NCBI RefSeq assembly: GCF_014202335.1
Contig: NZ_JACHGP010000001.1
Span: 171,804-235,803 of the forward strand
Origin: Mycobacterium sp. AZCC_0083
GTDB taxonomy: Bacteria; Actinomycetota; Actinomycetes; Mycobacteriales; Mycobacteriaceae
Length of the DNA: 64,000 nt
Direction: 5' to 3'
The notes beneath the pieces were generated by a model. That model was not told where the DNA came from. It made no database searches and saw only the letters and a program-made list of their open reading frames with translations. Of the stretch, positions 30,915-42,152 are shown piece after piece; positions within the stretch are counted from its first letter, which is position 1; each line of letters starts with the position of its first letter. A program made the translations under genes and the position numbers.

Positions 30915-32183
30915 TCACTTCGCGGCCATGACGCTGGCCTTCTCCTCGAGGAGATCGGCGGTGGTCTCGATACTGGTCCCTGGCTTGGTCAGCTGGGTCG
31001 CGACATCGCGGGCGCGGGCGGTGAAACGAGGAGCCAGCACCGTACGGAGGTCGGTGAGTAGCCGGTCCTGGGTGGTGGACGAGAATCGCCGGGAGATGCC
31101 CACTTCGAGCCGCTTCACCTGGTTTGCCCACACCGGCTGGTCGGCTCCAACCCACAGGACCAGCGTCGGCACACCGGCGCGCATACCGGCGGCCGTGGTG
31201 CCCGCGCCACCGTGGTGCACGACTGCTCGGCAGGCGGGGAACACCGCCGCATGATTGACCGCGCCGACCAGCTTGACGTGGTCACCGTAAGCGGTGTCGT
31301 CGAGATCCCAGACCCCGGAGGAGACGAGCGCACGCTCCCCCAGCTTCGCGCATACCTCACTGATCATGGCGACCGCCTCCGCGGGTGATTCGACGGGCAT
31401 GCTGCCGAATCCGAAGTATATCGGTGGTTTGCCGTGAGCGATCCAGGAAGCGACATCGTCGTCGGTCGGGGTCGGCAATTCCATCGTAAGGGCGCCGACG
31501 AACGGCCGCGTCCCGTCCCATTCCTCGGACAGGCCGGGAAAGAACAGTCGGTCGTATGCCTGAATCTCGAGCGCGCCGCCCTCGACGATTCGCCGCGCGC
31601 ACCGGACCGTCGCCGCAGGCAGACCGAGTTCGCGCCGCTGTTCGTCCTCGGCGTCCTTCATCATCCGCCAGTGCAGCCATTCGATGGACGCCCACACCGA
31701 GCGGATCAACGGTGGCGGCGCCGGAATCGGGACCGCGCTGCTGTTCACCCTGGCCGGGAAGTAGTGCAGCGCAGCCAAGGGGACGCCCCGGTACTCGGCG
31801 ACGTTCGCTACCACCTCCTGGTAGGTCGTCCCCGTCAAGATCAGGTCGGTGTCCTCCGAGAGCGCGACGAGCGTCGCACTCATCTCCGCCCAACCCTCGG
31901 TGATGTAATCCATGCCCTTGCGCACTAGCGTGACGGGGTTCTGGATCTTCCAGAATTCGCGGAAGAAGTCGGCCTCCAACTGCTTCTGGGAATCGGGCCC
32001 GTAGGCCACCACACCCGGCACGCCCGCAGACTCGACGAAGTCGATCAGGTTGGGCGGTGCCGCCATCCGCACCTCGTGCCCGCGGCGCAGTAGCTCACGA
32101 CCGACGGCAGCGCAGGGTTCCACGTCACCCCTGGTGCCGTGCACCGCCAGAGTGAACCTCAGTGGTTCGTCCCTGCCTGCCAT
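30915..32183 (-). CDS. GT1 family glycosyltransferase (UGT/MGT-like)
   Basis: A 422-residue GT-B enzyme. The N-terminal acceptor domain begins RFTLAVHGTRGDVEPCAAVG, with GTRGDVEP characteristic of GPL-type and antibiotic glycosyltransferases; the C-terminal donor site contains VVHHGGAGTTAAGMRAG and ADQPVWANQV, the PSPG-like box. ATG 32183 is chosen for its GGTGG ribosome site; a TTG at 32219 overlapping the PapA stop is an alternative. Relatives in mycobacteria add sugars to glycopeptidolipids or to trehalose-based LOS. Its place between papA and mmpL suggests it decorates the same glycolipid. Confidence 0.92.
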   Translation of the reverse strand: MAGRDEPLRFTLAVHGTRGDVEPCAAVGRELLRRGHEVRMAAPPNLIDFVESAGVPGVVAYGPDSQKQLEADFFREFWKIQNPVTLVRKGMDYITEGWAEMSATLVALSEDTDLILTGTTYQEVVANVAEYRGVPLAALHYFPARVNSSAVPIPAPPPLIRSVWASIEWLHWRMMKDAEDEQRRELGLPAATVRCARRIVEGGALEIQAYDRLFFPGLSEEWDGTRPFVGALTMELPTPTDDDVASWIAHGKPPIYFGFGSMPVESPAEAVAMISEVCAKLGERALVSSGVWDLDDTAYGDHVKLVGAVNHAAVFPACRAVVHHGGAGTTAAGMRAGVPTLVLWVGADQPVWANQVKRLEVGISRRFSSTTQDRLLTDLRTVLAPRFTARARDVATQLTKPGTSIETTADLLEEKASVMAAK

Positions 32184-32215
32184 CGATCCACCCGTCCGTC
32201 TGGGAGGAGGCGAGA

Positions 32216-33646
32216 TCAAGCCGTCTCACGCATGGAGGTCACGACCACCTCGCGGCCTTCGGCCACTCCGGCGTAGACCTCCTTCATGGCCTCGACGTAG
32301 CGCGTGACCGACTCCCTGGCGATCGGGTTGTCCGGGAAGGAGACCGTCAACGACGTCTCGTCGTGGACGCGCCCCACCCACATGCAGATGTGCGCCGGGC
32401 TCAGTCCGTCGCTGTACGCCCGCGCGTTCACCCCGTCGAGATGGGAGGCGACCACCGCGGAGAGCGGGGGCAGCCCGGCATCGAGATAGGCCAGCATGGG
32501 GAAACCACGCTGCGACCTATGCAGCCACGGCACCAACTCAAGCACCCGGTCGAACGGGACCTTCGCCAGGTCGGTGTTGGCGTCGAACGACTTCTGCGCC
32601 GCGCGCGCGGTCTGCGCGAACGAGCCCGCCGTCACGGGCACACCGACCGGGATCATGCCGGTGAACCAGCCACACGTCATGAACTCCTCGGGACTGGTGC
32701 GCATGTCCTTCGGCGTCATGCCGTAGTACGTGTCCACCCCGGTCACCCGGTACTGCGCGACGGCCGCGGCGGCGAAGACCCCGCCGACGAACCGCGAACC
32801 CGCGGCAATGCAGGCGTTTTCGAAGGCCGCCGTCTGCTCAGCATTCATCAACTGGGTGACCAAGAGGTCGCCGCCGCACGGAGTGTTCGGATCGCCGAGT
32901 GGCAGCGAGAACTCGGGAAGGGTCCCGTCGTTGCTACTCGCGAAGTCGATCCAATTGCGCACCAGCGGAGAATCCGCAGTCAGCGCCGACGTGTACTGAT
33001 GCTGGCGAACGCAGTAGTCGTCATACCCGCTGGGCTCCGGAAGCTGCGGGGGCGCACCGCCTTCGAGCAACGCGACGTAGGTCTGATGGATCTCGACGAA
33101 CAAGCACGCCATCAGCATGGGATCGGTATGCACGTGGTCCACGATCACATAGAAGGTGAAGTGGTCCTCGTGCTGAATGATCCCGAAGCTGAAGCAATCC
33201 CAGTCGGCCATGACCGGGGTGTCGAGGATCAGCTGGTGGAAGTCCTCGGCCACCATCTCACCGCGCTTGGTCGGGACGAACTTGATGTCGTTGGGATTCT
33301 GGATCGTCCGCCGCACGATGCGGGCATCGTCGCGGTACTCGAACCAGCTGCGATAGGTGTCGTGGCGACGCAGATGCGCGTTGATGACGTAGTTCATCGC
33401 ACGCTGATCGCACTGGCCCGGCTCATCCCAGGAGACGGCCACCAGCCGCGAGTACTCCAGCCCGCGCTCGGCGAACTCGTGGAAGCCCCGAATGTGCTGA
33501 GCCTGCATATAACTGGCAGGCACGGTGCTCACCGGTGCAGCCATCGCCTTGGCCTTCGATGCCGGCGACGCGTGCCACGACACCACCGAACCCGTACCAG
33601 GCTGCCACTCTTCGAGCCTGACAATCTCCAACGCCCCTACGAACAC
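32216..33646 (-). CDS. PapA-type polyketide acyltransferase
   Basis: A 476-residue acyltransferase of the PapA family, which transfers PKS-made acyl chains to trehalose or diols. The catalytic HxxxD is VDHVHTDPM, and the fold of two chloramphenicol-acetyltransferase-like lobes is apparent (SFGIIQHEDHFTFYVIVDHVH in lobe one, CGWFTGMIPVGVPV in lobe two). GTG 33646 has AGGAG six bases upstream. It is encoded 64 bp after the PKS stop, as in the pks5-papA4 and TPP loci. Closeness to PapA3 or PapA4 was not resolved by eye. Confidence 0.92.
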   Translation of the reverse strand: MFVGALEIVRLEEWQPGTGSVVSWHASPASKAKAMAAPVSTVPASYMQAQHIRGFHEFAERGLEYSRLVAVSWDEPGQCDQRAMNYVINAHLRRHDTYRSWFEYRDDARIVRRTIQNPNDIKFVPTKRGEMVAEDFHQLILDTPVMADWDCFSFGIIQHEDHFTFYVIVDHVHTDPMLMACLFVEIHQTYVALLEGGAPPQLPEPSGYDDYCVRQHQYTSALTADSPLVRNWIDFASSNDGTLPEFSLPLGDPNTPCGGDLLVTQLMNAEQTAAFENACIAAGSRFVGGVFAAAAVAQYRVTGVDTYYGMTPKDMRTSPEEFMTCGWFTGMIPVGVPVTAGSFAQTARAAQKSFDANTDLAKVPFDRVLELVPWLHRSQRGFPMLAYLDAGLPPLSAVVASHLDGVNARAYSDGLSPAHICMWVGRVHDETSLTVSFPDNPIARESVTRYVEAMKEVYAGVAEGREVVVTSMRETA

Positions 33647-33710
33647 CGTTCACTCCTCACTGCGCGCGCAACACTCAAGACAAGGACGACATCGGAATCC
33701 GGCCGAGGCC

Positions 33711-36700
33711 TCATGCAGCCACCTCCGCGGGCTCCAATTTTCCGCAGAGGGAATCCGCCAATCCACGAATCGTGGTGATGTCGGTTGCGGTAATGCGTAT
33801 CCCCGTCTCCGTCTCCACGCGAGTGCGGAGTTCGAGATTGCCCAGCGAGTCCAGCCCGTACTCCGAGAGAGGACGGTCCGGGTCGACGGACCTGCGCAGG
33901 ATCAGGCTGATCTGATCGGAGATCAGACGCCGGAGCCGGGCAGGCCACTCGTCGCGCGGCAGCTCGTTCAGTTCGGCGAGGAACTGACTGGTACCCGAGC
34001 TGCCCCTGCCCAGCGACTGGAATGCCTCGGCGAACTTGCTGGTCTGCGCGAACGCCGTCAACCATGGCGTCCCGGCGATTGGTGCATAGCCGGTGTAGCC
34101 GCGGTTGAAGCGCGCCAGGACGTCGAAGGCATGGGCACCGTCGTCGGGCGCGATGGCCATCGAGCCGTCCTCGGCCATGGCCTGGCCCTTGCCGATCTCG
34201 GCCCACGCCCCCCACGCGACGGCGCTTGCAGGCAGGCCCTGCGCCCGGCGCCAGTGCGTGAAGGAATCCAGCCAGCTGTTGGCCGCGGCGTAGGCACCCT
34301 GGCCCGGCGAACCCACCATGGCCGCAGCCGACGAGAACGAGCAGAACCAGTCCAGCGGTTGATCCTTCGTGGCCTCGTGCAGATTCCACGCGCCGTACAC
34401 CTTTGGCGCCCAGTCCCGTTCGACGAGCTCGTCGGTGATGTTGCCGAGCGTGGCGTCCTCGACGACCGCCGCGGCGTGCAGCACGCCGCGCAGCGGGTGC
34501 CCCGTGGCCGTCGCGTCCGTAACCAGGCGCTCCGCGGTGCCGCTCTCGGCGATGTCACCGAGTGACACCTCCACCTCGGTGCCGCGTTCGCGGATGCGCT
34601 CGATCGCTTGCAGCACATCGGCTTTCGGTGTGGACCGACCGTTGAGGATGATCCGCCCCGCGCCTGCCGCCGCCATCTTGTCTGCGAGGAAGAGCCCGAG
34701 GCCACCCAGACCGCCGGTGATGACGTACGCACCATCGGAACGGAAGGCCGGCACCTGTTCGGGCGGCTGGACCACCCTGTGCTTGCCGGTGTGCGGGACG
34801 TCGAGCACCAGCTTGCCGGTGTGCTCGGCGGCACCCATCACGCGAATGGCGGTCGCACCGTCGCTGAGCGGGTGGTGCGTGGTCTCCGGCAGCGGCAACG
34901 TGCCGTCCGCGATCTTCGCGTAGATCGTCTCGAGCAGACGAGACAGCTTGCCGGGGTTGGTGATCATCAGCAGCCCGAGGTCCACGGCGTAGAACGAGAG
35001 GTTGCGGCGGAACGGGAACAGCCCCATCTTGGTGTCGCCGTAGATGTCTCGCTTGCCGATCTCCACGAACCGACCGCCGAAGCTCAGCAGTTCCAGACCT
35101 GCCCGCTGGGCGGCACCTGGCAACGAGTTGAGCACGACATCAACCCCATAGCCGTCCGTATCCTTCTTGATCTCATCGGCGAACTCAATGCTGCGGGAAT
35201 CGTAGACGTGCTTGATTCCCATGGTGCGCAGCAGTTCTCGGCGATCCGGACTACCCGCGGTTGCGAAGATCTCGGCGCCCGCCGCCTTGGCGATGGCGAC
35301 GGCCGCCTGACCAACTCCACCGGTTGCGGAGTGGATCAACACCTTGTCGCCCGCTTCGATCCTTGCCAGGTCGTGCAGGCTGTACCAAGCGGTGGCGTGC
35401 GCGCTTGGCACGGCCGCCGCCCGCTCCTCGGGCACCCCTTCCGGGATCTTCACCGCGAGTGCTGCATCGCAGGTGACGAACGTGCACCACGCACCGTTGG
35501 CGGAGATCCCTGCGACCTTGTCACCGACCTGGTGCTCGGTGACACCGACGCCAACCGCTGTGACCTCACCGGCGAAGTCGGCACCGAGCTCGGGCAACCG
35601 GCCCTCGAAGCTCGGGTACCGGCCGAAGGCCACCAGCACGTCGGCGAAGTTCAGGTTCGACGCCGATACCGACACCTCGATCTGACCCGGTCCAGGCGGC
35701 ACGCGGTCGTAGGCCGAGAGCTCGACCGACTGAAGGTCGCCAGGCTGACGGATCCGCAGACGCATACCGTCGTGCTCGGGCTCGACGACGACGGACCGCC
35801 GCTCGTCGGGCTGCAGCGGGCTCAGGTTGAGCCGAGCCGTGTACCACTCGCCATCGCGCCAGGCGGTCTCGTCCTCATCGGAACCGGCAAGCAGCTGCGT
35901 GACAACCAGCTCGGCACCCGTTGCGTCGTCGACGTCGATCTGGGTGGCGGCCAATCCCGGATGCTCCATGCCGATCACCCGCATCAGCCCGCGTAGCCCG
36001 CCCTGCTCGAGGTTGGCGACGTCACCGGCACGCACCGTCTGGGCGTCCCGCGTGACCAGGAACAGTCGAGGCGGCTCGCCCACGATCTCCGGCAGCTCGC
36101 GTGCGATGCGCACCAGGTGGCGCACCAGGTCTCCACCCTTGCGCGGGGCGTCGGCGTCCGACGTGGCGTCACGCGGCGTGACGACCACGACGCCTCTGAA
36201 CGCGGAGGCGGTGAGCTGCGACCGCAGTTGCTCGGCGTTGGACAAGTGATCCGCGCGCTGCGGCCAGACCATCGTTGCGATCTGAGCGTCCTTGACCTTC
36301 AGCGTTTCGGCCAACTCGGCCGCGAACTGGTCGGACCCGTCCGACGTGCTCACCACGAGCCAAGAGCCCGCCTCGACGGCTTCGGCCTCTGGAGTGTCCT
36401 GTCGCTTCCAGTCGATGGTCAGCAGCCGCTCGTTGAGCGTGCGTTCGCGCTGCCCCGACTCGGAGACGCCGGTACCCATGCGCAAGCCGGTAACCGAGAG
36501 CAGCACCGCGCCGTGCTCGTCGAGCACCTCGATGTCGGCCTCGACCGCCGCCGCGCTCGCGCTGGTCAACCGCACGTAGCAGTAATGGGCGTTGCGGGTC
36601 GATGCGTGCGCGCGCAGGCGTCGCACGCCCAACGGCAGCATCAGTGTTCCAGTGACGTCGGAGTGCAGATCGGGGTGCGCGCCGACCGCCTGGAAGCAGG

Positions 36701-39700
36701 CGTCGAGCAGCGCGGGATGCACGCCGTAGGCACCTTGCTGGGATCGGATCGAACCCGGCAGTGCCACCTGGGCCAGCACGGATCCACCAGGTCCTTCGGT
36801 GGTGTGCGCGCTCGTCAGACCGGTGAACGCGGGGCCGTACTGGATGCCCCGTGCGTCGTACCAGTCCCGCAACTCGGCGCCGTCGAGTTCCACCGGATGG
36901 GCGGCCAGGAGGTCCGCCATCTGGTACGCGGCAGGCTCGTCCTCGCCTTCCACCGCACTGAGTATCGCTGTCGCCCTTCGAATTTCCTCACCTTCGAGGT
37001 AGGTCTGCACCTGGAACTGGGCGACACCGGCAGGAGTGATCGACGCGACGGCCGAAACCGGGGTGTCCTCCTCCAGCAAGAGCATCGCCTCGAAGGCGAT
37101 GTCGCGAGCCTCGGATGCCTCGCCGATGACCGCGCGGGCCGCGGCCAACGCCATCTCGCAGTAGGCGGCGCCCGGCAGCGCGGCCACGCTATGCACCTGG
37201 TGATCGCCAAGCCACGGCTGCGCGTTCGTGCCGACGTCGGACTGCCAGACGTGACGTTCGGGCACCTCGGGCAGCCGGACGTGTGCACCCAACAGCGGAT
37301 GCACGGCAAGCGTGGAGGCGCCCTGCTCCAGCCCGTCGCGGGTCAGGATCAGGTGAGGATGCGTCCACGTCGGCAGCGGCGCGTCCACCAGCGCCCCGTC
37401 GGGCCACAGCACGGAGAAGTCGATCGCGGCGCCCGCACTGTGCACGTCCGCGACGAATCCGCGCAGACCGTTCGGCAGCTCCTGCTCGCGACGCATGCTC
37501 GCCAGCGCCGCAAGCCGGATGTCGAGGCTGCGGGCGTTCTGGTCGACTGCGTGGGTGAGCAGCGGGTGCGGCGCGAGTTCGCCGAACACCCGGAATCCGT
37601 CTTCGAGCGCCGCCTGCACGGCTGCGCCGAACCGGACCGCGTGCCGCAGGTTGTCCACCCAGTAGTAGGCGTCGAAATCGGCAGGATCACGCGGATCGTA
37701 GAGCGTTGCCGAGTAGTACGGGACCTTCGGCTCCATCGGCTCGATGTCGGAGAGCACCTCGGCCAACTCGTCGAGAATCGGGTCGACCTGAGGCGAATGC
37801 GATGCGACGTCGACCGCCACCTCGCGCGCCATCACCCCGCGCGCCTCCCACTCCGCGACCAGGGCGCGAACCGATTCCTTGGCCCCGCCGACGACCGCCG
37901 ACTGCGGCGATGCGACCACGGACAACACGACGTCATTGACGCCACGCGCGGCGAGCTCCGAAAGCACCTGCTGCGCGGGCAACTCCACCGACGCCATCGC
38001 GCCGGAACCCGCGATCTTCACCATCAACTTGGACCGACGGGAGATCACCTTGACGCCGTCGGCGAGCGACAGTGCGCCAGCAACGACGGCGGCCGCCGCC
38101 TCGCCCATCGAATGGCCGATGACGGCTCCCGGTGCAACGCCGTAGGCCTTCATCGTGGCGGCCAGCGCGACCTGAACCGCGAACACTGTGGGCTGCACCC
38201 GATCGATGCCGGTGACCGTCTCCGAAGACGACATCGCCTCGGTGACCGAGAATCCCGACTCGGCTGCGATCAGCGGTTCGATCTCCGCGACCGTCTTGGC
38301 GAACACCGGCTCGGCGGCCAGCAGACCCGCACCCATCGCGGCCCACTGCGAGCCCTGCCCAGAGAACACCCAGACCGGGCCGTGGTCACCCTTGGCGACC
38401 GCCGGCTCGACCGGCAGCTCGCCGCCTGCGAGCTCCCGCAATGCGGTGACCAGCTCGGTGCGGTCGCCGGCCAGCGCCACGGTGCGCACCGGCCGGTGCG
38501 CACGCCTGCGTGCCAACGTGTATGCCAGATCCGACAACTCGGCCTCGGACTCGACGTGGTTCTCCACCCAGTCGGCCAGGCGTCCTGCCGTGGCGTGCAA
38601 TTCCTCGACCGAGGTGGCCGACAGCGGGAACAGCGCCCGCCCCGTCGGCTGGCCCGCGTCGGACTGCTCGATGGTGCGCGGCGCCTGCTCGGCCGGTCCC
38701 TGCTCGAGAATCGCGTGCACGTTGGTGCCCGACAGTCCGTACGACGACACCGCCGCGCGACGCGGGTGCTGGCCGTTGGTCGGCCATGGCGTCGCCTCTT
38801 CCGGCACGAAGAGGTTCGTCTCGATGCGCGCCATCTCTTCTGGCAGCGCCGTGAAGTGCAGGTTCTGCGGGACGGTCGCGTGTTGCAGCGCGAGGATGGT
38901 CTTCATCAGGCCGACTGCGCCGGATGCGGACTGGCTGTGCCCGAAGTTGGTCTTCGCCGAGCCGAGGGCAGTGGGCCCAGCGGTGCCGTACACGGCGGCC
39001 AGGCTCGAGAACTCGATCGGATCACCGACGGGCGTGCCGGTGCCGTGCGCCTCGACCATGCCGATCGTCGTGGGGTCGATGCCGCCGGCCGCCAAGGCCG
39101 CCCGGTAGGCCGCCTCCTGTGCGTCGCGGGACGGCGTGGCGATGTTGACCGTGTGGCCGTCCTGGTTGGTTGCAGTGCCGCGAATGATGGCGAGAACGCG
39201 GTCGCCGTCGGCCTCAGCGTCCTCGAGGCGCTTCAACAGCAACACCACAGACGCCTCGCCAGAGACGAATCCGTCGGCGTTCACGTCGAACGCGTGGCAA
39301 CGTCCCGTCGGCGACAGCATGCCTTGAGCCGATCCCGAGGACATCTTGCGGGGTTCGAGCATGATCGACACACCGCCGGCAAGGGCGAGGTCGCTTTCGC
39401 CGTCGTGCAGGCTGCGGCACGCCATGTGCACGGCGAGCAGGCTCGACGAGCACGCAGAGTCGACCGTGTAGGCCGGACCATGCAGACCGAGGTGGTAGGC
39501 GATTCGGCCTGACGCCATGCTGAAGTTGTTGCCCGTGAACCCGTAGGGGCCGTCGATGACACCGGCGTCCGCGGAAAGCAATTCGTAATCGCAGCCGGTC
39601 AATCCCATGAACACGCCACCGAGAGAGTCGATCAGCGTCGCAGGGTCGATGCCGGCATGTTCGACGGCCTCCCAAGCGGTTTCGAGAAGCAAACGGTGCT

Positions 39701-39983
39701 GCGGATCGATCCCGGTCGCTTCGCGCTCGTTGATGCTGAAGAACTCGGCGTCGAACCCGGCGATGTCGTCGATGAACGCGCCCCACTTGGAGACTGAACG
39801 GCCTGGCACACCGGGTTCCGGGTCGTAGTACTCCTCGGCATCCCATCGATCCAGAGGCACCTTCGTGACGGTGTCGTCACCCCGTAACAGCGACTCCCAA
39901 AGGGCTGCCGGCGAGTCGATGCCTCCCGGCAGGCGGCACGCCATGCCGATCACGGCGACTGGGGAGACCGGTGTGTCTGCCAC
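33711..39983 (-). CDS. Mas-like iterative type I polyketide synthase (KS-AT-DH-ER-KR-ACP)
   Basis: A 2090-residue fully reducing PKS making methyl-branched or long acyl chains. Counting from a possible TTG start at 39992 (three residues longer), domains are KS 8-430 (Cys181, His316, His352), AT 540-850 (GHSMG with Ser628), DH 895-1175 (His931, Asp1097), ER 1410-1730 ([12 protein letters not shown]), KR 1750-1930 (TGGLGGLG; Tyr1901 in QGAYAAA) and ACP 2010-2085 (GLDSL with Ser2049). VASH at 729-732 is the methylmalonyl-type AT signature. No release domain is present; PapA likely does this. GTG 39983 has GAGG nine bases upstream. The layout equals Mas/Pks2/Pks5 proteins. Confidence 0.96.
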   Translation of the reverse strand: MADTPVSPVAVIGMACRLPGGIDSPAALWESLLRGDDTVTKVPLDRWDAEEYYDPEPGVPGRSVSKWGAFIDDIAGFDAEFFSINEREATGIDPQHRLLLETAWEAVEHAGIDPATLIDSLGGVFMGLTGCDYELLSADAGVIDGPYGFTGNNFSMASGRIAYHLGLHGPAYTVDSACSSSLLAVHMACRSLHDGESDLALAGGVSIMLEPRKMSSGSAQGMLSPTGRCHAFDVNADGFVSGEASVVLLLKRLEDAEADGDRVLAIIRGTATNQDGHTVNIATPSRDAQEAAYRAALAAGGIDPTTIGMVEAHGTGTPVGDPIEFSSLAAVYGTAGPTALGSAKTNFGHSQSASGAVGLMKTILALQHATVPQNLHFTALPEEMARIETNLFVPEEATPWPTNGQHPRRAAVSSYGLSGTNVHAILEQGPAEQAPRTIEQSDAGQPTGRALFPLSATSVEELHATAGRLADWVENHVESEAELSDLAYTLARRRAHRPVRTVALAGDRTELVTALRELAGGELPVEPAVAKGDHGPVWVFSGQGSQWAAMGAGLLAAEPVFAKTVAEIEPLIAAESGFSVTEAMSSSETVTGIDRVQPTVFAVQVALAATMKAYGVAPGAVIGHSMGEAAAAVVAGALSLADGVKVISRRSKLMVKIAGSGAMASVELPAQQVLSELAARGVNDVVLSVVASPQSAVVGGAKESVRALVAEWEARGVMAREVAVDVASHSPQVDPILDELAEVLSDIEPMEPKVPYYSATLYDPRDPADFDAYYWVDNLRHAVRFGAAVQAALEDGFRVFGELAPHPLLTHAVDQNARSLDIRLAALASMRREQELPNGLRGFVADVHSAGAAIDFSVLWPDGALVDAPLPTWTHPHLILTRDGLEQGASTLAVHPLLGAHVRLPEVPERHVWQSDVGTNAQPWLGDHQVHSVAALPGAAYCEMALAAARAVIGEASEARDIAFEAMLLLEEDTPVSAVASITPAGVAQFQVQTYLEGEEIRRATAILSAVEGEDEPAAYQMADLLAAHPVELDGAELRDWYDARGIQYGPAFTGLTSAHTTEGPGGSVLAQVALPGSIRSQQGAYGVHPALLDACFQAVGAHPDLHSDVTGTLMLPLGVRRLRAHASTRNAHYCYVRLTSASAAAVEADIEVLDEHGAVLLSVTGLRMGTGVSESGQRERTLNERLLTIDWKRQDTPEAEAVEAGSWLVVSTSDGSDQFAAELAETLKVKDAQIATMVWPQRADHLSNAEQLRSQLTASAFRGVVVVTPRDATSDADAPRKGGDLVRHLVRIARELPEIVGEPPRLFLVTRDAQTVRAGDVANLEQGGLRGLMRVIGMEHPGLAATQIDVDDATGAELVVTQLLAGSDEDETAWRDGEWYTARLNLSPLQPDERRSVVVEPEHDGMRLRIRQPGDLQSVELSAYDRVPPGPGQIEVSVSASNLNFADVLVAFGRYPSFEGRLPELGADFAGEVTAVGVGVTEHQVGDKVAGISANGAWCTFVTCDAALAVKIPEGVPEERAAAVPSAHATAWYSLHDLARIEAGDKVLIHSATGGVGQAAVAIAKAAGAEIFATAGSPDRRELLRTMGIKHVYDSRSIEFADEIKKDTDGYGVDVVLNSLPGAAQRAGLELLSFGGRFVEIGKRDIYGDTKMGLFPFRRNLSFYAVDLGLLMITNPGKLSRLLETIYAKIADGTLPLPETTHHPLSDGATAIRVMGAAEHTGKLVLDVPHTGKHRVVQPPEQVPAFRSDGAYVITGGLGGLGLFLADKMAAAGAGRIILNGRSTPKADVLQAIERIRERGTEVEVSLGDIAESGTAERLVTDATATGHPLRGVLHAAAVVEDATLGNITDELVERDWAPKVYGAWNLHEATKDQPLDWFCSFSSAAAMVGSPGQGAYAAANSWLDSFTHWRRAQGLPASAVAWGAWAEIGKGQAMAEDGSMAIAPDDGAHAFDVLARFNRGYTGYAPIAGTPWLTAFAQTSKFAEAFQSLGRGSSGTSQFLAELNELPRDEWPARLRRLISDQISLILRRSVDPDRPLSEYGLDSLGNLELRTRVETETGIRITATDITTIRGLADSLCGKLEPAEVAA

Positions 39984-39992
39984 GTAATTCAA

Positions 39993-40776
39993 CCTCTTCC
40001 ACGTACGTACTTCGGTGCCCCGACCGGGCTAAAAGTGCGAGAAATGTAAATCGGCTAAGCCGCGGCGCTGCGGCAACTCGCCCTCTCTAGTTCCTGTCGA
40101 CAGTCGCAAACATGAGTCGGAGCCTAACGGCCGCACAGGCATGAAGTGCGGTAGTTCGGGCAAATCATCAACTGTCTCCTCACCTACAACATTGCTCGGC
40201 GGGAAGATTACACCTGCAGCTACCAGTTCGTCTTCTCCAACGAAAACAGGGCGTTACGCTGCACAAACGCCAAAAATTAACGTCAGGTGTCAATTTTGGC
40301 GACAAGAGTCTGCGGCTGTAATCATTTCGCCAGTGATATATCTAGCAAATGTTTCTTAGGTGAACTCAAGATTTCTCATTAGTGTCAGGGCAAACTGTCG
40401 ATTGAATCGTACTCATGGTCGAATTTCGCGCTATAACCGCCATTTATGCAGGAAAATGGACGTGCGCGTCAATGTGAACGAGGTCAGAATCGACACCTTC
40501 GAGCCGATCGTGGCGACGCGTCGAGTTCGACATCTTCCCGAAGCCAGGAGGGCCTGTGCAATCGTTGCCGGGATAACGGTGACACCCAACATTGACGTTC
40601 TGGCAACTTCGTAAGCCAGACCATCAATGTTTCGGGTACCAGCGTACGCCCACGAGCGGGCCATTCGACGAAATCGGCTGTGCGGCAAGCGCTTCACGCG
40701 GACAACATACGTTGTCTGCACCAAGTTCAGATCTGCCCGAAGTTATCGACGTGGCGACATCGGGACGGCGGTGGCG
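39993..40776. other. AT-rich intergenic region upstream of the PKS operon
   Basis: A 784-bp gap. By hand count 40261-40440 is about 43% G+C, far below the surrounding coding DNA. Short open frames here (72-97 codons) have no ribosome site or recognisable similarity, so I call no gene. It probably holds the PKS-operon promoter and regulator sites; AT-rich DNA of this sort is a typical target for the mycobacterial xenogeneic silencer Lsr2 (inference). Confidence 0.6.
40268..40301. repeat. Inverted repeat in the AT-rich control region
   Basis: Arms CGCCAAAA and TTTTGGCG are perfectly complementary over eight bases, extended by AT on the inner side with one extra A in the left arm; the centre is about 13 bases. 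It has no T-run after it, so an operator or cruciform is more likely than a terminator. A second repeat, GACAAC/GTTGTC with a 4-base centre, lies at 40701-40716. Confidence 0.55.
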
Positions 40777-42045
40777 CTAACCGGTCGCAGTGGTTCGCTC
40801 GGCGAACGGCGAACCGGCTTCCGTCACGGCTGCGAAACCGTACTTGCGTGACTGCGCGACGCCCCGGCGAATCAGTGCGGCGGTCGCCACGAAGCCCACC
40901 TGATCGCTGACCACCAGCGGGGTCAGCAGGCGATTGTGCACGAACCCGAACGCCAGGCCGGTGGCCGGATCGGCCCACCCGAGCGAGCCGCCAAGACCAA
41001 CGTGCCCGAATCCGGGCATGACCCCCGGCAGCGGCACACCGTGGTATCCCAGGTGGAACGACAGCGGCATGACGAGGTTGCCGTCCGGGTACAGGCTGGG
41101 TCTACCGGTGAGCCCGGCGACGAGTTCGGCTGACAGGAACTGCGTGCCGTCGATCGTGCCGCCGTTGGCGATGGCGCCGTACATGCGGGCCAGCGCCCGC
41201 GCGGTGGCCACCCCGTTGGCCGCAGGGAGTTCGGTGTCCAGCAGCGGGATGTCACCCTGCACGCTGGCCTTCATCCCTGGGAAGTACATCGAGCCGAAGG
41301 CGTTCGAGAACGGTAGAGCTGCCAGACGAGGCGCGACGAGGTTGAAGATCGGGTTCTGCAACCTGCTCTGCGGCCCGATGATCCGAGCGGGCTGCGTCGG
41401 CGCGTCCACTGGAGGCCGACCGAGGTGGAATCCGTCGGTGCCGAGCGGCTCGGCGAGTTCGGTGCGGAACAGCTCCCCCATGCCGCGCCCGGTGACGGCG
41501 CGGGCCAGGCCCGCAAGCAGCCAGCCGTAGGTCAGCGCGTGGTAGGCCGGTCGCCCCTTCAGCCAGCCCATCGGGGCGGCCGCGAGCCGTTCCTCCATCA
41601 GGAGGTGGTCCATCAGGTCGGCACCGCTGGCCCGGTTCAGGTGCGACAATCCTGCCCGGTGCCGCATCAGGTCGCGGACGGTGACGGCCGACTTCCCGTT
41701 GGCCCCGAATGCCGGCCAGTATTCGGCCACCGGGACGTCGTATTCGATCAGGCCACGGTCGACGAGCCGGTGGATGACGGTCGACGCCATCCCCTTGGTC
41801 GCGGAGAACACCATGGCTCCGGTGTCAGCGTTCCATGGCCGGGTGCCGCGGCGGTCCGACCAGCCCGTCCACACGTCGACGACGGGCACGCCGTCGAGGT
41901 AGACGGCCAGTGCCCCACCACCGAACCTGCGTCCTGGAAACATCTGCGAGAAGGCGCGCACGGCGCAGCCGAAACTGGCGTCTGCGGCGCCGTGGACGCC
42001 GTGCGGAAGCGCAACGCTGCGCTCCCGAGCTGATGCAGGGGTCAC
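40777..42045 (-). CDS. Beta-lactamase-fold esterase (LipL-like)
   Basis: A 422-residue serine hydrolase of the class C beta-lactamase/esterase VIII type. The SxxK motif is FSATKGM (Ser81, Lys84), the Tyr motif is in LTYGWLLAG, and FGHVGLGGS near the C terminus occupies the KTG-like position. M. tuberculosis LipL (Rv1497, 429 residues) lies in the same order next to the meaB-mutAB genes. No signal peptide is evident. Start GTG 42045 gives the expected N terminus. Likely acts on short-chain esters or lipids; substrate is not readable from the sequence. Confidence 0.9.
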   Translation of the reverse strand: MTPASARERSVALPHGVHGAADASFGCAVRAFSQMFPGRRFGGGALAVYLDGVPVVDVWTGWSDRRGTRPWNADTGAMVFSATKGMASTVIHRLVDRGLIEYDVPVAEYWPAFGANGKSAVTVRDLMRHRAGLSHLNRASGADLMDHLLMEERLAAAPMGWLKGRPAYHALTYGWLLAGLARAVTGRGMGELFRTELAEPLGTDGFHLGRPPVDAPTQPARIIGPQSRLQNPIFNLVAPRLAALPFSNAFGSMYFPGMKASVQGDIPLLDTELPAANGVATARALARMYGAIANGGTIDGTQFLSAELVAGLTGRPSLYPDGNLVMPLSFHLGYHGVPLPGVMPGFGHVGLGGSLGWADPATGLAFGFVHNRLLTPLVVSDQVGFVATAALIRRGVAQSRKYGFAAVTEAGSPFAERTTATG

Positions 42046-42152
42046 AATCTAGTCAACTTACCTGCAACCGCGGCAAACTTGCCAACCGTTATGGATCTGT
42101 TAGGTGACCGCGGCCGACGGTGACGAGAAATCCCAGCCAGCAAGCGCAGGGG

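Noticed and set aside
36117..39512. Open frame of 1131 codons antisense to the PKS
   Set aside because: High-GC third-position bias creates long antisense frames; the protein is Arg/His/Gly-rich with no domain, while the PKS strand shows all catalytic motifs.
40141..40724. Short open frames (72-97 codons) in the AT-rich gap upstream of the PKS
   Set aside because: No ribosome site, no recognisable domain and mutual overlap on both strands.
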